From positions 1 through 64,000 of the forward strand of contig NZ_JAHWGP010000027.1 in NCBI RefSeq assembly GCF_020873915.1: 64,000 bases of DNA, given 5' to 3'. This DNA comes from Streptomyces sp. DH5. Its GTDB lineage: Bacteria > Actinomycetota > Actinomycetes > Streptomycetales > Streptomycetaceae. Of this stretch, positions 25,499 through 35,283 are shown piece after piece; position 1 is the first letter of the stretch; each line of letters starts with the position of its first letter. The notes under the pieces were generated by a model, which had not been told where the DNA came from, searched no databases, and was given only the letters and a program-made list of their open reading frames with translations. A program made the position numbers and the translations under genes.

Positions 25499-26353
25499 GT
25501 GACCGAGGTGCGGGACGAGGAGACGGTACGGCAGCAGCGGCGGCCGGAGGACGAGCCCGGGACGGGTGTGGTGACCGCGTTCGGGCGGCAGTTGAAGCTG
25601 TTGCGGACACGGGCGGGGCTGGAGCGGGCGGAGTTCGGGAAGCGGCTCGGGTACTCGGCGGACACGGTGGCTTCGATTGAGCAGGGGAGGCGGATTCCGC
25701 AGGCCTCGTTCATCGACAAGGCGGATGAAGCGCTGGGGGCGGGGGGTGTGCTCCGTGCGCTGAAGGAAGAAGTGGGGAAGGCCCAGTACCCGGCAATGTT
25801 CCGAGACATGGCTCGGATTGAGGCCAAAGCCACGGCCTTGAACCTGTACGCCATGTACGCCGTGCCTGGCCTGTTGCAGACCGAAGGCTACGCACGTGCG
25901 GTCTTCCACATGCAGCGGCCGTTGCTGGAAGATGACGTGATCGAGCAGCGGCTTGAGGCACGCATGGCGCGTCAGAAGATCTTCCTCCGTCGCCCCGCAC
26001 CCTTGATGAGCTTCGTGATCGAGGAAGCCGTGCTGCGCAGGCCGTTCGGCGGCGCGAAAGTCATGCGCGAGACACTGGAACACATCCTCGTTACGGGCCA
26101 GTCTAGGAACGTGGAGGTGCAGGTCATGCCGATCGAACGGGAAGACAACGGCGCGCTGGGCGGTCCCTTCTCGTTGATCGACACTGACAAGGGACAGCGG
26201 ATCGCGTACGCGGAAGTACAGGATCACAGCAGCATCTACACCGACGCTGGATACGTGCGCACCCTGGAAGCACGCTATGGCATCCTCCGATCACAAGCCC
26301 TGACACCGAGCGAGTCAGCGGCGTTCATCAAGCAACTGATGGGAGAGACATGA
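25499..26353 (+). CDS. XRE-family regulator with DUF5753 domain
   Basis: GTG 25499 gives 284 aa, with GGGAGAGGCGGCAGGG upstream. The helix-turn-helix at residues ~25-80 reads FGRQLKLLRTRAGL and LGYSADTVASIEQGRRIP. The DUF5753 part has LNLYAMYAVPGLLQTEGYARAV, VEVQVMPIER, LGGPFSLIDT and YVRTLEARYGILRSQAL. These regulators are typically coupled to a small DUF397 protein, which overlaps here by ATGA. Such pairs, descended from the WhiJ type, modulate development or act like toxin-antitoxin modules. Confidence 0.93.
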   Translation: MTEVRDEETVRQQRRPEDEPGTGVVTAFGRQLKLLRTRAGLERAEFGKRLGYSADTVASIEQGRRIPQASFIDKADEALGAGGVLRALKEEVGKAQYPAMFRDMARIEAKATALNLYAMYAVPGLLQTEGYARAVFHMQRPLLEDDVIEQRLEARMARQKIFLRRPAPLMSFVIEEAVLRRPFGGAKVMRETLEHILVTGQSRNVEVQVMPIEREDNGALGGPFSLIDTDKGQRIAYAEVQDHSSIYTDAGYVRTLEARYGILRSQALTPSESAAFIKQLMGET

Positions 26354-26556
26354 GCGTGCAGCACAGCAAGGCGGCTGTGCCCGAGGCCGCATGGACCAAG
26401 AGCAGCTACAGCACGGGTAACGGTGGCGAATGCATCGAGGTTGCTGTTGCGCCTGGCGCCGTTCTTGTCAGGGACTCGAAGCAACCCGCAGCGGCCAGAC
26501 TCGCGTTCGGCCGCGAAGCATGGGACGGCTTCGTGCGGATGGCCGCCGAGCGCTGA
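26350..26556 (+). CDS. DUF397 protein, partner of the XRE regulator
   Basis: This 68-aa protein has the full DUF397 signature: WTKSSYSTGNGGECIEVA, VLVRDSKQP and GREAWDGFVRMA. It overlaps the XRE stop by 4 nt, so the two are translationally coupled. In known cases the DUF397 protein binds the XRE/DUF5753 protein and relieves repression. Confidence 0.93.
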   Translation: MSVQHSKAAVPEAAWTKSSYSTGNGGECIEVAVAPGAVLVRDSKQPAAARLAFGREAWDGFVRMAAER

Positions 26557-26568
26557 ACGGGCGGGCGT

Positions 26569-26615
26569 AAGGCGAGCGGGCCCGGTGCGCACGTCGCACC
26601 GGGCCCGCTCGCCTT
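26569..26615. terminator. Bidirectional terminator between DUF397 and hsdR
   Basis: A perfect 21-bp stem joins 26569-26589 (beginning AAGGCGAGCGGGCCCGG) and 26595-26615 across a 5-nt loop (CACGT). It sits between convergent genes 12 nt after one stop and 1 nt before the other. The arm ends give an A/U tail in both directions. Confidence 0.93.
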
Positions 26616-26616
26616 G

Positions 26617-29600
26617 TCAGAAGTCGTCCAGCCCTTCCTCGCGGCGGATCATCCGCCAGGCCGCGCGGCGGGCACTGCGGTCGAGGTTGGACTTGAAGTC
26701 CCGGTCCGTCCCGAAGTACCGCTTGCCGAGCGTGTCGATCGTGGAGACATGGTCCATCATGTTCTCCTCGAACTTCTTGTCGAAGACGACGCCGAAGTTC
26801 TCCTCGTCGTTGACGAGTGCTGCGGCCCGGACCTTCGGGTCCTTCTTCGTCGCGTTGAAGGCCGGGAGGACGTCCTCCTCGGTGAACTCCGTGCCGAACT
26901 TCGCGTTGAACTTCTCGATCAGATCGGACAGCAGCGACTTCTCGGCGTCCTTGCCGCCACCGACGCCGTCGCCGAATCCCTTGAGCTCGGCGGGGCCGTC
27001 GGGCACGAGGGACTTGTCGTGCTCGCCGGTCTTCTCGACGCGCAGGTGGCTGAGGTCGACCTCGCCTATGTCGACGCCGCCGTCCGCGAGGCGGGGGAGC
27101 CGGTTGAGCAGGTAACGCCCGTACAGGTACAGCCGTTCCAGGTCGGCGTCCTGGTAGGGGACGATCTGCGCGAGGAAGCCGTACTTGCGGACGTAGTCGT
27201 TGAGGTTGGCCCGGAACTCCTCGGCCGCCTCGACGTCGTCCTCCTCCTCGTTCTCCAGGAGGGTGCTGAAGCGGGTGACGGCGGGGGAGAGGAGCCGGTA
27301 CAGCTCGGCGTGCAGCTTCTCCCACTTGGCCTGGGAGCCGCCGGCCTTCTCCTGCGCCTCGAAGTACGCGGCGACGAACGCGTCCATGTCCTGCTCCGAG
27401 ATGATCGGTGCGGACATGACCCGGCTCTGGGCCGTGTAGAGGAGGTTCGGGTCGGAGGGCAGGGTGTGCGCCTCCTCGAAGTACGGGCGGAACGCGTCCT
27501 GGATGTCCTCGGCGTCGTTGACGAAGTCCAGGACGGCCAGGTCGGCCTGCGACTTGCGGTCGGCGGTGCGGTTGAGGCGCGAGAGCGTCTGCACGGCGGC
27601 GATACCGGTCAGCGTCTTGTTGACGTACATCGTCGTGAGGAGCGGCTGGTCGAAGCCGGTCTGGTACTTCTCGGCGACGACGAGGATCCGGTACTCCTGC
27701 TGCCCCTTGCCGCCGGCCTTCGCGGCCTTGTCGTCGGCGCGGGTGTAGCCGAACGCCTTGGGCAGCGCGCTCTCGGAGAGGCCGCCGTTCTCCTTGCTCT
27801 CGGTGGTCTCCTCGCCGTCGATGGTGAGGGAGCCGGAGAAGGCGACCAGGACGCCGAGGTCCGGGTACTTGGTGTCGTAGTCGCGGTCCTTGATGTAACT
27901 CTGGATGGCGCGGGCCATCTGCACGGCGGAGTGGCGGGACGCCGTGACCACCATGGCCTTGGCCCGTCCGCCGAGTCGGCCGCGGGTGTGGGCGACGAAG
28001 TGCTCGACGATCACCTGGGCGTGCTGGGACACCGTGTGCTCGTGCATGAGCGCGAACCGGGCGAGCAGGCTGTTCGCCTTGGAGGGGTCGACCTCTTTCT
28101 CGTCGTGGTTGAGGTTCGCGAGCTTCCAGTAGGTGTTGTAGGTGACGTAGTTGCGCAGCGGGTCGAGGATGAAGCCCTCCTCGATGGCCTGGCGCATGGA
28201 GTAGGTGTGGAAGGGGCGGTAGACGGTCTTGCCGTTCTCCACGCCTTCCGTGCCGAAGAGTTCGAGGGTCTTGGACTTGGGGGTGGCGGTGAAGGCGAAG
28301 TAGGAGAGGTTGGCGGCCTGGGACCGCTCGACCGCCTTCGCCTTCAGCTTGTCGTCGAGGGTGACCGTGGTCGCGCCCTCGTCGTCCGAGTCGGCGTCCA
28401 GGCCGAGGTCGCGCAGGGCCGACTTCACGGCGGTGGCGGCGTCGCCGGACTGGGAGGAGTGCGCCTCATCGACGATGATCGCGAAGCGGGTGCCCTTGAT
28501 CTCGGTCGGGTTGCCCTTGATGTAGTTCAGCAGCGCGGGGAACGAGTGCAGGGTGACCGTGACGATCTTCCCGGTGTCCCGGGAGAGGGCACGGGCCAGC
28601 TGTTCGCTCTTCGCCCCGTGCTTCTCGTCGATCTTCACGACCAGGCCGTCGGTCTGCGAGAAGCTGCCGACGGTCGCCGAGAGTTGGGCGTCCAGCGCGC
28701 GGCGGTCAGTGATGACGATGACCTTGTCGAAGACGGGCTCGCCGGGCTTGATGCGGCCGTTGGCGAGGGCGTCGGGCCGCAGGACGGCGGGGTCCCGGCG
28801 GGCGTGCAGGTCGCTGAGGCGGTGGGCCAGCCAGCCGATGGTGTTCGACTTGCCGGAACCGGCGGAAGCCATGATCAGGTAGTTCTGGCCGGCGCCGTGC
28901 ACGGAGGCGTGCGCGGTGAGCTTGCGGACCACGTCCCACTGGTGGAAGCGGGGGAAGATCGTCGTCTTGGTGGTGCCGCCGCCGGGCGTCTTGTGCTTCT
29001 GCTGGTGTACGAAGCGCTGGAGGAGGTCGAGCCAGTTGTCCCGCTGCCAGACCTGTTCCCAGAGGTAGGAAGTGGAGTACTTCCCGTGGGCGGTGGGCGC
29101 CGGGTTGCCGGCCCCGCCGGACTGGCCGGCACCGTTCGAGCCGGTGTTGAACGGCAGGAACCGGGTGCTCTTACCGCGCAGTTGGGTGGTGATGAAGACC
29201 AGGTCCGGGTCGACCGCGAAGTTGGCGATGACGCGGCGCGTGAAGATCAGCTCGGTCGGGTCCCGGTCGGTCCGGTACTGCTCCTTGGCCTGCTCGACGC
29301 CCTGACCGGTGAGCGGGTTCTTCAGCTCGGCTGTCGCGACGGGGATGCCGTTGAGGAACAGGGTCAGGTCGAGCCGGTGACCCCAGTCAGCCTGCTTGGT
29401 GGCGTAGGGCAGCTCGCGGACGACGGTGAGGCGGTTGGCCCGGTAACCGTCGAGGACGGAATCGGCGGAAATGAGGTTGGGCTTGAAGTAGGCGACGCGG
29501 AGCCGAACCCCGCGGTCCTTCACGCCGTTGCGGAGGACGTGGAGCAGTCCGTCGTCGGCGATGGCCCGGTCGAGGCGCTGTGCGAAGCCTCGCTGCGCCT

Positions 29601-29799
29601 CGTTGGGGTTACCGCCGTAGACGGTGAGGAGTTCGTCCCACTCGTCGGGCTGGGTTGCACCGATGAAGGTAAACAGCTCGTTGGTGTCCAGACCGAGGTC
29701 GGCCTGGTAGTCCTCGGGGTTCGCCTCCCGCCAGCCTCTCTCACAGAGGGCGGCGACGATGGCGGACCCGAAGGAGGACTCGTCGTGCACGGGGCTCAT
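26617..29799 (-). CDS. hsdR: Type I restriction enzyme R subunit
   Basis: This 1060-aa ATP-dependent translocase/endonuclease subunit has an N-terminal nuclease domain with RLDLTLFLNGIPVATAELKN (D...ExK of the PD-(D/E)xK type). The SF2 motor shows ASAGSGKSNT (Walker A, about residue 309), VIVITDRRALDAQL, TLHSFPALL, VDEAHSSQSG (DEAH, about 443), FTATPKSKT, VVAEKYQTGFDQP and TLSRLNRT. The C-terminal helical domain ends DRSARRAAWRMIRREEGLDDF. It is the last gene of the hsdM-hsdS-hsdR operon; its ATG overlaps the hsdS stop. It needs HsdM and HsdS to cut unmodified DNA. All key residues appear intact. Confidence 0.96.
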   Translation of the reverse strand: MSPVHDESSFGSAIVAALCERGWREANPEDYQADLGLDTNELFTFIGATQPDEWDELLTVYGGNPNEAQRGFAQRLDRAIADDGLLHVLRNGVKDRGVRLRVAYFKPNLISADSVLDGYRANRLTVVRELPYATKQADWGHRLDLTLFLNGIPVATAELKNPLTGQGVEQAKEQYRTDRDPTELIFTRRVIANFAVDPDLVFITTQLRGKSTRFLPFNTGSNGAGQSGGAGNPAPTAHGKYSTSYLWEQVWQRDNWLDLLQRFVHQQKHKTPGGGTTKTTIFPRFHQWDVVRKLTAHASVHGAGQNYLIMASAGSGKSNTIGWLAHRLSDLHARRDPAVLRPDALANGRIKPGEPVFDKVIVITDRRALDAQLSATVGSFSQTDGLVVKIDEKHGAKSEQLARALSRDTGKIVTVTLHSFPALLNYIKGNPTEIKGTRFAIIVDEAHSSQSGDAATAVKSALRDLGLDADSDDEGATTVTLDDKLKAKAVERSQAANLSYFAFTATPKSKTLELFGTEGVENGKTVYRPFHTYSMRQAIEEGFILDPLRNYVTYNTYWKLANLNHDEKEVDPSKANSLLARFALMHEHTVSQHAQVIVEHFVAHTRGRLGGRAKAMVVTASRHSAVQMARAIQSYIKDRDYDTKYPDLGVLVAFSGSLTIDGEETTESKENGGLSESALPKAFGYTRADDKAAKAGGKGQQEYRILVVAEKYQTGFDQPLLTTMYVNKTLTGIAAVQTLSRLNRTADRKSQADLAVLDFVNDAEDIQDAFRPYFEEAHTLPSDPNLLYTAQSRVMSAPIISEQDMDAFVAAYFEAQEKAGGSQAKWEKLHAELYRLLSPAVTRFSTLLENEEEDDVEAAEEFRANLNDYVRKYGFLAQIVPYQDADLERLYLYGRYLLNRLPRLADGGVDIGEVDLSHLRVEKTGEHDKSLVPDGPAELKGFGDGVGGGKDAEKSLLSDLIEKFNAKFGTEFTEEDVLPAFNATKKDPKVRAAALVNDEENFGVVFDKKFEENMMDHVSTIDTLGKRYFGTDRDFKSNLDRSARRAAWRMIRREEGLDDF

Positions 29800-31052
29800 G
29801 CGGAGACTCCTTCGGTTACGTTGCGGCCGCTGGCGGTGGTTAGGTCGAACTGGCCGGTTACGACGGCGGTGATGAGGGCCTGGCGGCGTTCGTCCAACAA
29901 CATCTGGGCACGTTCGATGCGGCTATGAGTCGCGTGCTGCCAGGCAGCCAGTTCGTCAGCTTGGCGGGAGACACGCTTCTGAAGGCTGCGGGGGACAAGT
30001 GGAACAAGTTGCTTGTGCAAGTCATTCCTGTTCACCCCAGGAACCGCTGCCCTAGCTTGTTCCATGTCATACGGAAGTGCGCGCAGAAGATGGTAGCAGT
30101 AACGTTGGTCGTTTCCCGCGAAGTTCTTGACATAGAGCGTAGTGTTGTGGGGCCAGTAGGGATTTTCCGCCCAATGGACGTTGCCGATGGAACCGTAACG
30201 ACCAATTACCACGCCAGGTGCATCTGCGATCGCTCTATCGTGTGACCCTGAGGGTCCCGCCGTGGTGAATACTGGGACATTTCCCGGTCGACGCTGACTG
30301 TCCGATAGATCCACCCCTCGCTGTAGTTGGAGTACTCGGATGAGGGGGACCAGGTGAGATTGCGGATGGGCCTTTGCGAACCAAGGCAAGCCTGTATCGA
30401 CTTGCCCATCGCCGAGCAGGGCGCCGCTAACTGTCAGGGGTAGCGCTGCTTTTTCGCGCTCGCTGACCAAGGCTCGTTGTCTGTCGAACTTGGAGATCAG
30501 GTGATCGATGCGGGCAGTCTCGGCGTCAAGGAAATCGGCGATGTGGCGCTGCTCTTCAATGCCTGGTATCGGCAGTTGAATTTCGCGAACAATATCCAAA
30601 TTGATACGCATTCGCGTGGTTCCCCGAGTTAGGGTGCGAATCTGCTGAGATACGGCTGAGGAACTCAATGCCCACGCGGCGTATCGGTGAAGGAGTCGTC
30701 CCTCATCTAGTCGAGCGCGGAAGCAGTCAGCCTTTACGATCGCTGGCCCCAATCCTTCCGGAGCAAGGCATGCGCGCCCTACGGGGTGGTTGGTGTCGCC
30801 GAGGCCTGCAATGATCAGATCTCCGGCCATGACTTGATGCCGTTGTAGCTGATGGAAATAATCCAGTGAAATGTAGGCCTCGTCGGTTTGTTTGAATTTT
30901 GCTGAACCGATGTTCCCGAGGCGGATTACACGGGCTCCCTGATCTTTGTAATGAGCGCTCGTTAGTGCGCTTCCGAAGGGCCCGTCTGTCAATTCGCGAA
31001 TGAAGCGACGAATGGGAATTATCGGGAATGAGCTGGTAAGGCCGATGGTCAC
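29796..31052 (-). CDS. hsdS: Type I restriction enzyme specificity subunit S
   Basis: GTG 31052 overlaps the hsdM stop and gives 418 aa. There are two target-recognition domains, each followed by a conserved helical spacer: the first ends PIPGIEEQRHIADFLDAETARID, the second ends SLQKRVSRQADELAAWQHATHSRIERAQMLLDERRQALI. This is the normal two-half HsdS layout that reads a bipartite site. Base composition is plainly lower in GC than the flanking hsdM and hsdR (for example 30000-31030), with A/T-ending codons, consistent with exchange of the recognition domains by horizontal transfer. The target sequence cannot be predicted from sequence alone. Confidence 0.94.
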   Translation of the reverse strand: MTIGLTSSFPIIPIRRFIRELTDGPFGSALTSAHYKDQGARVIRLGNIGSAKFKQTDEAYISLDYFHQLQRHQVMAGDLIIAGLGDTNHPVGRACLAPEGLGPAIVKADCFRARLDEGRLLHRYAAWALSSSAVSQQIRTLTRGTTRMRINLDIVREIQLPIPGIEEQRHIADFLDAETARIDHLISKFDRQRALVSEREKAALPLTVSGALLGDGQVDTGLPWFAKAHPQSHLVPLIRVLQLQRGVDLSDSQRRPGNVPVFTTAGPSGSHDRAIADAPGVVIGRYGSIGNVHWAENPYWPHNTTLYVKNFAGNDQRYCYHLLRALPYDMEQARAAVPGVNRNDLHKQLVPLVPRSLQKRVSRQADELAAWQHATHSRIERAQMLLDERRQALITAVVTGQFDLTTASGRNVTEGVSA

Positions 31053-33040
31053 TGCGTAACCTCCTGCAGAAGTCCTTGAATTTCCTCCTCCAGGGCTTGC
31101 AGCTCCGTGTCGATCTCCGCCAACGGTCGCGGTCGCTCGTACACGTAGAAGTGGCGCGTGAACGGGATCTCGTACCCGATCTTCGTCTTGCTGTGGTCGA
31201 TCCACGCGTCCGGTACGTGTGGGTGGACCTCTCGTGCCAGGTACTCCTCGACGTCCTCACCCAGCGGAACGTTCTCGTAGTCCCGCAGCTCCGCATCCGG
31301 CTCGGGCTGCCCCTTGATGAGCTGTACCTCGCCCTCCGGGTCCCGCACGCCGATCACCTCGCGCAGCGCCTTGTTGAACGGCGCCCCCGTCGGCCACGTC
31401 CCGCCGGCTTGGACCACCGCGTCCTTCAACGCGAGCCAAGCTTCCTGTTTCGTGGCCCACTTGACGCCCATCAAGGACTTGAACGCGTCCGTCAGCGCCG
31501 GAGCCTGCGGAAGCTTCTGGATCGCCTTGGACGCCTCCAGCGCCGCCAGCGTCTCTTCCGTGATCTCGAACCGCAGCTTCAGCGGGCGTTCCACCGTGAT
31601 CCGCTGGTAGCCGAAGTCCTCGTTGCGGAAGACCTTCACCTTGCCGTGCAGCGGGTGCTCCGCGTCGCCCGCCACCGCCAGGGCTTCGCCGTACAGCTTG
31701 ACCACCGTGGCGATGTGGTCCTTGCCCAGTTGCTTGCGCTTGTCGCCCAGCGACTTGCGCATTTTCTGCCACTGGTCACGGGCGTCCAGCAGGACGATCT
31801 TGCCCTTGTGGTCCGGATTCTTGCGGTTGGTCAGGATCCAGAAGTACGTCGAGATGCCGGTGTTGTAGAAGAGCTGGTCCGGCAGGGCGACGATGCCCTC
31901 CAGCCAGTCGTTCTCCAGGATCCAGCGGCGGATCTCCGACTCGCCCGAGCCGGCCGCTCCGGTGAACAGGGGCGAGCCGTTGAAGACGATCGCCAGGCGC
32001 GAGCCGCCCCCGCCGTCCACGTCGACCGGCTTCATCTTCGAGACCATGTGCTGGAGGAACAGCAGCGAACCGTCGTTGATGCGCGGCAGCCCCGCGCCGA
32101 AGCGGCCGGCCTCGCCGAGCTGCCTGTGCTCGGCCTCGACCTCGTCCTTGACCTTCTTCCACTCCACGCCGAACGGTGGGTTGGCCAGCATGTAGTCGAA
32201 GGTTTTGCGCTTGTGGCCGTCGTCGGAGAAGGAGTTGCCGAAGGCGATGTTCTCCGGGTCCTGGCCCTTGATCATGAGGTCGGACCGGCAGATCGCCCAC
32301 GACTCCGGGTTGAGCTCCTGCCCGTACACCTCCACCGTGGCGTCCTCGTTGAACTCGGTGATGAGGTCGTCCATCGCGGAGAGCATGCCGCCCGTGCCGC
32401 AGGCCGGGTCGAGGACCGTGCGCACCACGCCCGGAAGCTGGAGCGCGTCGCCGTCCGGGGCAACGAGCAGTTGCACCATCAGCTGGATGACCTCGCGCGG
32501 CGTGAAGTGCTCACCGGCCGTCTCGTTGGACTGCTCGGAGAAGCGGCGGATCAGCTCCTCGAAGATGTAGCCCATGTTGTGATTGGGCACGATCTCGGGA
32601 CGCAGGTCCAGGTCGGTGAACTTGCCGATGACCTGGTAGAGCAGCCCGGAGCTGTCCAGCCGCTTGATCTGTTGGGCGAACTCGAAGCGGTCCAGCACGC
32701 CTCGGGCGTTGTCAGAGAACGCCCCGACGTACACCGCGAGGTTCTTCGCCGCGTTCTGCGGGTCGGCCGCGATCTTCTTCAGGGTGAGCGTGGACGTGTT
32801 GTAGAAGGTGTGTCCGGAGGCCTTGCGGAGGAACTTGTCCGCGATGATGTCCTGGCCCTCGAACTTCGTCACGGTCTCCGTGACCTTCTCGCGGGTCGGT
32901 TCCAGCACGCACTCCAGTCGCCGCAGCACCGTGAACGGCAGGATGACCTTGCCGTAGTCGGACTGCTTGTAGTCCCCCCGCAGGAGGTCGGCGACGGACC
33001 ACGCGTGGTTCGCCAACTCCGTGTGCTTGCTGCTGTTCAA
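31049..33040 (-). CDS. hsdM: Type I restriction-modification DNA methyltransferase subunit M
   Basis: This 663-aa adenine-N6 methyltransferase begins with the HsdM N-terminal helical domain (WSVADLLRGDYKQSDYGKVILP). The SAM-binding motif is VLDPACGTGGML (about residue 208), with YGQELNPESWAICRSD next and the catalytic NPPFG at about 283. The C-terminal part (LQALEEEIQGLLQEV) is the helical S-interacting tail. It is longer than the ~500-aa E. coli type, as is common in actinobacteria. It is the first gene of the operon. Confidence 0.96.
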   Translation of the reverse strand: MNSSKHTELANHAWSVADLLRGDYKQSDYGKVILPFTVLRRLECVLEPTREKVTETVTKFEGQDIIADKFLRKASGHTFYNTSTLTLKKIAADPQNAAKNLAVYVGAFSDNARGVLDRFEFAQQIKRLDSSGLLYQVIGKFTDLDLRPEIVPNHNMGYIFEELIRRFSEQSNETAGEHFTPREVIQLMVQLLVAPDGDALQLPGVVRTVLDPACGTGGMLSAMDDLITEFNEDATVEVYGQELNPESWAICRSDLMIKGQDPENIAFGNSFSDDGHKRKTFDYMLANPPFGVEWKKVKDEVEAEHRQLGEAGRFGAGLPRINDGSLLFLQHMVSKMKPVDVDGGGGSRLAIVFNGSPLFTGAAGSGESEIRRWILENDWLEGIVALPDQLFYNTGISTYFWILTNRKNPDHKGKIVLLDARDQWQKMRKSLGDKRKQLGKDHIATVVKLYGEALAVAGDAEHPLHGKVKVFRNEDFGYQRITVERPLKLRFEITEETLAALEASKAIQKLPQAPALTDAFKSLMGVKWATKQEAWLALKDAVVQAGGTWPTGAPFNKALREVIGVRDPEGEVQLIKGQPEPDAELRDYENVPLGEDVEEYLAREVHPHVPDAWIDHSKTKIGYEIPFTRHFYVYERPRPLAEIDTELQALEEEIQGLLQEVTQ

Positions 33041-33070
33041 GACTTCTTCCGTTTCCCTTCCGGGGCCGGT

Positions 33071-33117
33071 ACGGATGACTGTGGGCGCGGAGGGAGGGAT
33101 GGTGGTTCCTCATCCGT
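33071..33117. promoter_or_regulatory. Inverted repeat upstream of hsdM, possible operator
   Basis: ACGGATGA (33071-33078) is mirrored by TCATCCGT (33110-33117), 31 nt apart, in the 107-nt gap just upstream of the hsdM start. It could be an operator or part of the terminator of the converging reading; no other support. Confidence 0.3.
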
Positions 33118-33147
33118 CCGCGTCAAAAGTGGGGGTGGCTCCGGAGC

Positions 33148-35283
33148 CTAGGTCGGCTCCGGCACCAGTTGTCCGCCCGTGAGCCCCCCGCTCACGAGCC
33201 GTGCCGTCTCCTCGGCCAAGTCCCGCGCGCGCCGCGCCTGTTCGCGCAGCGCCTCCACGTGCCGGAAAGCCTCGCCGTACCGGCGCTGCTCCTCCAGCGG
33301 CAGCAGCGGTACGCGCAGCCGCCCCGGGCTGAGGTGGAGCGTGGAGCTGCCGGTGGAGGCGCCGGCCAGGTTGGCCTCGGAGCTGAGGAAACCGAAGAGG
33401 AACCAGGGGTCCAGCCGCGCAGGGTCCGGCCGGAACAGGTGGACGCCGGCCCCCAGCAGGGCGCCGGCCTCCGCCTCGCCCGCGACCCGGGCCACGGGGC
33501 CAGTACCGCCGACCAGGTTGCGGACCAGGACGTCGCCCACGGCGATCTCCGGCGTCTGCTCGGCCTGCACGTCCAGGAGCTGTCCCGTCGGCCCGGTCCT
33601 GCGGGCGATGTCGCCACCCGTCAGAGTGGGTCGGCGTTCCCCGTTGTAGGTGCCCTCCGCCGCGGCCTCCGCCTCGGCGGCCATCGCCCGCGGCGGCACC
33701 GGAACCGCACGCAGCACCTTCAGCGCCCCGCCCCGGGCCAGGTCCGCCACCGTGGCCGTGCGCCACTCGCGGGCCGAAGCCCCCGCGGCGTCCCACGACG
33801 CCGTGCCGGCCAGCTCGGCCACCGTCCGCACCGCCGCCGCCAGCCCTTCGCGGGCCGCCGCGGCCTCGCGGGCCAGTTCCTGCGGGTCGACGTCCGCCTG
33901 GGAGGCACGCACCTGCCGGGCCGGGGTCACGTCGACCATCTCGTCGAGCAGGTCGACCACGCTCACCGCCCGCGCCACCCCGGCCCGCGCCTCGAACCCG
34001 TCCGGATCCTCGGCGTATGCCGTCCACGCGGAGAGGATCTGTTCGGTCACCCGCGCCCAGTCCACCGAACCCGAACGGGTACCGCCGCGCCCCGGCGCCG
34101 ACGGCTCGTCCGCCGTGTCGACGAAGAGCACCGTCTGGTACGCCGGCCGGGTCGGCTCCGGGCGTTGCAGCACCCACACCTGCAGGCCGATGTGGAGCGG
34201 GATCGCCGCCCCCGGCGGCAGGGCCGCCACCGCGCGCAGCGCACCGCTGCGGATCAGCTCGGCGCGGATGCGGCGGCCGGAGGAGCGGGACGCCGTGGCC
34301 GGCGGCAGGAGCAGCACGGCGTGGCCGCCCGGTTCGAGGTGGGACAACGCGTGCTGGACCCAGGCCAGTTCGGACTCGGCGCGGGGCGGGAAACCGTACG
34401 CCCAGCGCGAGTCGTAGGCCAGTTCGTCGTGGCCCCAGTCCCGGTCGCCGTAGGGCGGGTTGCACAGCACGGCGTCGACGGTGAGGTCCGGGAAGGCGTC
34501 GGCGCGCAGGCTGTCGCCCGTGCGCACGGTGACGTCCGCGCCCTCCCCGGCCGTCAGGGTCAGGCCGACCGCGGTGCGCCGTGCCTGGACGGGGACGCTG
34601 TCCTGCCCGTACAGCTCACGCGCGCCGCGCGCCGCCGCGGCCGTCAGCAGGGTGCCGCTGCCGCAGGCGGGGTCGAGGACGCGGGCCGGGGAGCCCGGGA
34701 GCAGGCGGGCCAGCAGGTCGGCGAGCGGGGCCGGGGTGCGGTAGGCGCCGCTGGCGGCGCTGTCCTCCAGCTCCCGCTCCGCCAGGACGCCCAGCGCCGT
34801 CTGCGCGCCCTCGTCGCGGACGCAGAGCAGCAGGGCGCGCAGGACCGTGGTGTCGGCGTCGGTGAACCGGACGGGTTCCGTGTCCGGCACCACGTCCGCG
34901 ACCCCGGCCGCCGCGTCGTTCGTCTGCTTCACCAGGTCGGCGTCGGGCAGTGCGAGCAGACCGGTGAGGTCGTCGGTGGGGCGGCGGGCCGCCGCCAGGA
35001 CCAGCAGGAGCAGGTCGGACGCGCCGGCTCCGGCCCGCTCGCGCAGGCGCAGGGTGGTGCGCAGCTCCCCGCTGGGCGTGGCCGCCGTGTGCTGTCCGCG
35101 CGAGGCGAGCCAGGCGCGGACCTCCTCCAGGTCGTACAGCGGGCTGCTGTCCGTGCCGCCCGAGGGCGCGGGGAAGTCGTCGTGCCGGCGTCGCCAGTTG
35201 CTGACGGTGGCACGCGTGACGCCCGCGATGCGGGAGATCTCGGCGGCTGTCACCTGGGCGGACGGCGGGGGTGGCTGCGGCAT
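33148..35283 (-). CDS. Fused HTH - N6 adenine DNA methyltransferase - specificity-domain protein
   Basis: ATG 35283 gives 711 aa. Residues ~10-60 form a MerR/XRE-like helix-turn-helix (AAEISRIAGVTRATVSNWRRR, then FPAPSGGTD..YDLEEVRAWLASRG). The methyltransferase core has VLDPACGSGTLL (about 199) and CNPPYGDRDWG (about 271), and LPPATASRSSGRRIR follows. The last ~250 residues resemble a single HsdS-like recognition unit (VGDVLVRNLVGGTGPVARV, LHLSPGRLRVPLLPLEEQRRYGEAFRHV). No nuclease motif or partner R subunit is adjacent. It therefore looks like a self-sufficient orphan modification enzyme, possibly with self-regulation through its HTH. It is divergent from a DndB-like gene. Confidence 0.88.
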   Translation of the reverse strand: MPQPPPPSAQVTAAEISRIAGVTRATVSNWRRRHDDFPAPSGGTDSSPLYDLEEVRAWLASRGQHTAATPSGELRTTLRLRERAGAGASDLLLLVLAAARRPTDDLTGLLALPDADLVKQTNDAAAGVADVVPDTEPVRFTDADTTVLRALLLCVRDEGAQTALGVLAERELEDSAASGAYRTPAPLADLLARLLPGSPARVLDPACGSGTLLTAAAARGARELYGQDSVPVQARRTAVGLTLTAGEGADVTVRTGDSLRADAFPDLTVDAVLCNPPYGDRDWGHDELAYDSRWAYGFPPRAESELAWVQHALSHLEPGGHAVLLLPPATASRSSGRRIRAELIRSGALRAVAALPPGAAIPLHIGLQVWVLQRPEPTRPAYQTVLFVDTADEPSAPGRGGTRSGSVDWARVTEQILSAWTAYAEDPDGFEARAGVARAVSVVDLLDEMVDVTPARQVRASQADVDPQELAREAAAAREGLAAAVRTVAELAGTASWDAAGASAREWRTATVADLARGGALKVLRAVPVPPRAMAAEAEAAAEGTYNGERRPTLTGGDIARRTGPTGQLLDVQAEQTPEIAVGDVLVRNLVGGTGPVARVAGEAEAGALLGAGVHLFRPDPARLDPWFLFGFLSSEANLAGASTGSSTLHLSPGRLRVPLLPLEEQRRYGEAFRHVEALREQARRARDLAEETARLVSGGLTGGQLVPEPT

